DNA from: a virus
IMG/VR virus record: IMGVR_UViG_3300032893_000147
Coordinates: 1 to 39,851 of that record
Length of the DNA stretch: 39,851 nt
Strand: one strand, 5' to 3'
The position numbers and the translations under genes are program-made. The notes beneath the pieces were generated by a model. It made no database searches. It was not told where the DNA came from and worked only from the letters and a program-made list of their open reading frames with translations. Positions within the stretch are counted from its first letter, which is position 1, and each line of letters opens with the position of its first letter. Positions 37,411 to 39,851 of this stretch are shown here, piece after piece.

Positions 37411-37979
37411 TGCCTGACCAGCGCCGTAGCCTTCCACACGCGCGAGTACGTCACCGCCCTTGCATCGACCGGTATCATCTCGCTTACTTCTTCTTTCGTC
37501 TTCCCTTCGTAGACCCTCTCGACCCAGACTGATGAAGGGCTATCGCGACTGCCTGCTTGCGCGAACGAACCTTGTGACCCGAACCTGACCGAAGCGTCCC
37601 GCGCTTGAACTCCCCCATGACCGCGTGTACCTTGTTCTTGGGGCTGAGCTTCTTCCTCTTCTTCGCCCCTTCCCCTGGCCTGTCTGCGTGCTTGTAGGAC
37701 TTCTTCACCGTGGCCGGCGTCCGTTTCTTCTTCGATGACATTGTCTCCTCCCCTCAGCTTCAGGTCTGCCTCGACCTTACCGCCCTTCGCATAGACTCGC
37801 ATGGCGGGCAACGGCATCGCTCCCTGTGTGGCCTCCAGCGCTGCCTTGCTCAACTGCGCGGGGTCCATCGGGGGGTTGTACACGCTCTTTTCGACCGCAG
37901 AGCGCAAAGCGGCCGCTCGAGACTCGATCTCCGCCAGGTTTCGCTTACCACCCGCCCCGTCGTCAATTATTCGTGACAC
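37407..37979 (-). CDS. 190-aa frame containing a nested gene
   Basis: The N-terminal ~80 residues look like a real protein (MSRIIDDGAGGKRNLAEIES, then VYNPPMDPAQLSKAALEA). The frame then runs without a stop through the whole 37484-37741 gene in another frame (Glu/Arg/Gly-rich text there). It ends with a plausible segment (VERVYEGKTKEEVSEMIPVD) whose stop overlaps the terL ATG. GTG at 37979 has GGGAG seven bases upstream. Either the protein is 190 aa with true dual coding, or a frameshift separates two shorter genes. Confidence 0.55.
   Translation of the reverse strand: MSRIIDDGAGGKRNLAEIESRAAALRSAVEKSVYNPPMDPAQLSKAALEATQGAMPLPAMRVYAKGGKVEADLKLRGGDNVIEEETDAGHGEEVLQARRQARGRGEEEEEAQPQEQGTRGHGGVQARDASVRFGSQGSFAQAGSRDSPSSVWVERVYEGKTKEEVSEMIPVDARAVTYSRVWKATALVRQ
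37484..37741 (-). CDS. Lys-rich DUF6496-like small protein
   Basis: An 85-aa protein. The core KVHAVMGEFKRGTLRSGSG and KVRSRKQAVAIALHQSG match the pattern VMxEFKxGxLxSGS...V..RKQAIAIAL seen in a family of small basic phage proteins (DUF6496-like). ATG at 37741 has GGGGAGGAG immediately upstream. The termini are Lys/Arg-rich. It lies entirely inside a longer frame on the same strand. The family has no established function. Confidence 0.78.
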   Translation of the reverse strand: MSSKKKRTPATVKKSYKHADRPGEGAKKRKKLSPKNKVHAVMGEFKRGTLRSGSGHKVRSRKQAVAIALHQSGSRGSTKGRRKKK

Positions 37980-38223
37980 TCGCCACTCCCGCCGCGATCG
38001 TCGTGCTCAGCGTCTCCGTGCTCACGGCCGCGTTCTTCTGGAATGCCGCCACGAGCCCGTTGATCGACTCCGCGTCAAGGTTACCCTCCGCGTCGATCCT
38101 GTACGAGTCAAGCGCCTGCCACAGCGCCGAAACCGACTTCCTCATCTCCCACGCCAGCGCTTCCGCCTGCGTCTTGAACTGCGTGCCGTCAGCGGCTACC
38201 CAAAAGGTCTTCTGCTCGGCCAT
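37963..38223 (-). CDS. 86-aa hypothetical protein
   Basis: It begins MAEQKTFWVAADGTQFKTQA, continues with a helix (ALAWEMRKSVSALWQALDSY) and ends in an Ala/Thr-rich region. The ATG shares bases with the upstream TGA (TGATG). The stop overlaps the following GTG by 17 bases. No family function known. It is part of the small-gene run between terS and terL. Confidence 0.7.
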   Translation of the reverse strand: MAEQKTFWVAADGTQFKTQAEALAWEMRKSVSALWQALDSYRIDAEGNLDAESINGLVAAFQKNAAVSTETLSTTIAAGVASVTNN

Positions 38224-38306
38224 CACGCAGCCTCATCCAGCCGCAGACCAATCCTGACAAGGTACTCAGTCGTGGCAATGCGTCGGATGTCTTCCTGCTT
38301 GTCCAC
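38223..38306 (-). CDS. 27-aa possible microprotein
   Basis: GTG at 38306, with GGAAGG nine bases upstream, gives a 27-residue helical peptide (KQEDIRRIATTEYLVRIGL is part of it) whose TGA overlaps the next ATG. A GTG six codons further upstream is an alternative. It fills the only gap in this gene run and has protein-like composition, but length makes it uncertain. Confidence 0.42.
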   Translation of the reverse strand: MDKQEDIRRIATTEYLVRIGLRLDEAA

Positions 38307-38310
38307 GCGC

Positions 38311-38493
38311 TCATGCCTTCCCACCCGTCAATTTCACGTCATCGGTGTGACTCGGAAACAGGATATAATAGCACGTCCAACAGATCTGAAGCGCACTCTC
38401 CCACGGCTTGGCATCGCTGTGGCGCATGTGCCAAAATCCCTCCGTCGTCGTGGGCATCACCTTCCCGCAGCGGTCACAGACGAAGCGGACCAC
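38311..38493 (-). CDS. 60-aa zinc-ribbon microprotein
   Basis: CDRCGK at residues 6-11 and CWTCYY at 38-43 make a four-Cys ribbon, with His residues between (FWHMRHSD). It starts with GTG exactly after the upstream TAG. Similar Cys-pair proteins occur throughout this genome. Function unknown. Confidence 0.7.
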   Translation of the reverse strand: MVRFVCDRCGKVMPTTTEGFWHMRHSDAKPWESALQICWTCYYILFPSHTDDVKLTGGKA

Positions 38494-38658
38494 CTACCGA
38501 CCCTGCAGCCGTCCCGTGGGGGTGTACTGGTACGAAAGCACCCCCGGTGACTGGTACTGCGCCACCATCTCCCCGCAGTCACACACCGCGCCGGCCGCGG
38601 GAGCCGCCTGGGGCACCCCGTTCACGCTCACGTTGTGCTGATTGAACATGCACGCCAT
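38494..38658 (-). CDS. 54-aa Gln/Gly/Pro-rich protein
   Basis: ATG at 38658 has GGAGG eight bases upstream. The sequence opens MACMFNQHNVSVNGVPQAAP and later has CDCGEM, then a polar C-terminus with Tyr-Gln repeats (QYQSPGVLSYQYTPTG). The stop touches the next GTG. No family recognised. Confidence 0.66.
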   Translation of the reverse strand: MACMFNQHNVSVNGVPQAAPAAGAVCDCGEMVAQYQSPGVLSYQYTPTGRLQGR

Positions 38659-38661
38659 CTC

Positions 38662-38811
38662 TCACACCTCCGCTGCCTCAAGCAGCACTGATATTGTCCT
38701 GGACAAGCTCAACGGGTGCACCCCGTCGTAGCTGAGATACCGAAACCGATACCGCGCCGCCATCACCTCCCGATAGAGCCCCGCTGGTATGGCAACACGG
38801 CAATGTATCAT
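38662..38811 (-). CDS. 49-aa hypothetical protein (complete copy)
   Basis: ATG at 38811 lies just after the palindrome TTGTATACAA. GAGG about 11 bases upstream is a weak ribosome site, and an inner ATG after GGGAGGTG is an alternative. The peptide is Arg/Tyr-rich in the middle (RYRFRYLSYDG). Its 5' end is duplicated at 1-27. Unknown function. Confidence 0.58.
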   Translation of the reverse strand: MIHCRVAIPAGLYREVMAARYRFRYLSYDGVHPLSLSRTISVLLEAAEV

Positions 38812-38824
38812 TTTGTATACAACC

Positions 38825-39016
38825 TCAATTGATTCCTGCGGTCATGCAGAACACCCGATGTAGCACCGAGTCAACCAGCACAACCCCGATGAGGTACTTT
38901 GCCCTACGATGAGCGCAGTCAATCACGTTCTGCAGGTGACGTGTCATTTCACGTCCACAGACCGAAAAGTCCCGCCACGGCCCGATTTCAGCGTCCTGGG
39001 GCAGTTCCTCAAGCAT
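38825..39016 (-). CDS. small hypothetical protein downstream of terS (right copy)
   Basis: The counterpart of 41-232: 63 aa, with Cys replacing Ser in FSVCGRE and Ile replacing Val in NVIDCAH. Same ATG inside the terS 3' end, same ribosome site. The near-silent divergence shows that the reading frame is under selection, which supports it as a real gene. Confidence 0.76.
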   Translation of the reverse strand: MLEELPQDAEIGPWRDFSVCGREMTRHLQNVIDCAHRRAKYLIGVVLVDSVLHRVFCMTAGIN

Positions 39017-39800
39017 CCTTGGCCTCCTCGCGCATCTTCTTCCACCGCTCCGCGGCACTCTCCGCCTCCCCACCCTGCCCGGGGGCTCCCTTGAGCGTGT
39101 TCGTGGGCACCCAGCCGCCGTAGGGCTCGAAAACGATGACTTCCCGCTCGCTGGTGGCCTGCTCCCCCCACTTGTCGGGATGTATGCGCCCGGCAATCTG
39201 TAGGGTGCGCTGAATCCTCTTGTCTCTGGCGTTCACGAGATCCCTGGCCACGGGGATACGGACCTCTACCGACTTCACAAGCGCTAGAACCTTCTGCACG
39301 GGGTCAAGACCCTCCACGTCGGGAACCTGCTTGACCATCTCCAGAAGATCCTCGTGCTCCTTGTCCAGAGATACCGCCAGCTCAAGGCCGCGCTGAGTCT
39401 CTGCGTCTACAGCAAAGGCGTAAGCACGTTCGCACGTCTCCTTGAACTCCGGTCTCTCCCTCGCTGCAGCAAAAAGAGTCTTTCGGCTTGGAATGTCAAC
39501 GTATCGCCTTCCGGGATGGTCTTTCCCGGTCTCTTTTCGTTTCTTTTCCCCTTCCTCGATGATCTTTGCGAAGGACCAGCCTTGAGACTGCAGCTCGATG
39601 ACTCTCTCCATCCAGGGTTCGAAGACGGTTTCCACCTCCCCCATGCGACGGGACACATCGGCGACCTCCCGGGCCTCTTTCTCGCGGTCGGGAAGGCCGG
39701 TCGTCACATTTTTGTTGCGCTTTGTCAGCTTGGAATCCTTGGAACCTTGTCCGTGAGCCTTCTTCTGCGGTCCCTGCGGGGTTTTGGGAGTCTCAGCCAT
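39009..39800 (-). CDS. terS: terminase small subunit, long allele (263 aa)
   Basis: The same protein as 225-920 at both ends, but the centre differs. After the shared QSQGWSF it reads AKIIEEGEKKRKETGKDHP and PSRKTLFAAARERPEF. It then carries a 32-residue longer helical section (EDLLEMVKQVPDVEGLDPVQ and following) before rejoining at RIQRTLQIAGRIHPDKWGE. The N-terminal DNA-binding-type region is followed by this helical oligomerisation-like part. The extra length is in frame and helical, so the protein is likely functional. The small terminase forms rings that bind the packaging site. Confidence 0.83.
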   Translation of the reverse strand: MAETPKTPQGPQKKAHGQGSKDSKLTKRNKNVTTGLPDREKEAREVADVSRRMGEVETVFEPWMERVIELQSQGWSFAKIIEEGEKKRKETGKDHPGRRYVDIPSRKTLFAAARERPEFKETCERAYAFAVDAETQRGLELAVSLDKEHEDLLEMVKQVPDVEGLDPVQKVLALVKSVEVRIPVARDLVNARDKRIQRTLQIAGRIHPDKWGEQATSEREVIVFEPYGGWVPTNTLKGAPGQGGEAESAAERWKKMREEAKDA

Positions 39801-39851
39801 ACTAAGCTACCCTCCGGCAAGAAGTTACCACACTTTCGGGGTCTGTGCCAC

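Larger units (their letters stand above)
38785..39851. repeat. right copy of the terminal near-repeat
   Basis: This copy corresponds to 1-971 but is 96 bp longer because of the long terS allele. Differences in the flanks are scattered single bases, mostly at third codon positions. It ends at the edge of the window at the base matching 971. Confidence 0.93.

Noticed and set aside
1-39851. CRISPR arrays, tRNA genes, insertion sequences and diversity-generating retroelements
   Set aside because: No regularly spaced repeats, cloverleaf candidates with a T-loop, transposase motifs, or reverse transcriptase motif with template/variable repeats were seen, although the virion resembles BPP-1.

Overview
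This window is a GC-rich, almost complete genome of a short-tailed (podovirus-type) tailed phage, about 38.8 kb. The two ends of the window are the same locus: 1-971 and 38785-39851 align end to end, so the contig closes on itself. The two copies are not identical. They carry two alleles of the small terminase gene (231 and 263 codons) that differ by silent-looking SNPs and by a swapped central segment with a 96-bp in-frame length difference. No integrase, repressor, RNA polymerase, DNA polymerase, primase, helicase, tRNA, CRISPR array or reverse transcriptase was seen. Spanin-like proteins and a lipoprotein signal point to a Gram-negative host; the species cannot be read from the sequence.

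Layout. Nearly everything lies on the minus strand, so transcription runs from high to low coordinates. Late block 1 (39800 to 32475): terS, a run of very small genes, terL, small genes, portal. Late block 2 (32478 to 27163): beta-rich virion proteins including a 21-22-residue repeat protein, scaffold, major capsid protein, Bbp16-like cement protein and two small paralogues, closed by a hairpin terminator. Late block 3 (27111 to 15741): tail tubular proteins A and B, a GNAT-like internal protein, three internal virion proteins (the largest 1328 aa) and a seven-bladed Asp-box propeller protein that begins with a lipoprotein signal. Late block 4 (15713 to 11896): small membrane proteins, a possible cysteine-peptidase-like protein, two beta-rich structural proteins, a strong terminator, then a lysis cassette of small membrane proteins ending in two overlapping spanin-like frames and another terminator.

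The control region (11517-11895) holds back-to-back promoters whose -35 boxes lie in one palindrome, plus a perfect DnaA box. The leftward promoter serves a ribbon-helix-helix protein and an O-like replication initiator whose gene contains three 23-bp iterons. The core of two of these iterons matches the promoter palindrome, which suggests one protein binds both. A second strong leftward promoter (10224-10251) starts the recombination and nucleic-acid operon: another ribbon-helix-helix protein, Erf annealing protein, PD-(D/E)XK exonuclease, HNH-like protein, SpoU RNA methyltransferase, orphan cytosine-type DNA methylase, RusA-like resolvase and many tiny zinc-binding or membrane proteins.

The only plus-strand genes are four small ORFs at 1081-1950 with their own promoter and a near-perfect terminator, a discrete cassette of unknown function next to terS. 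Overall this is a T7/BPP-1-like virion joined to a lambda-like, host-dependent replication and recombination system. Dense start/stop overlaps (ATGA, GTGA, TGATG, TAGTG) reveal several genes of 17-57 codons that length filters would miss.
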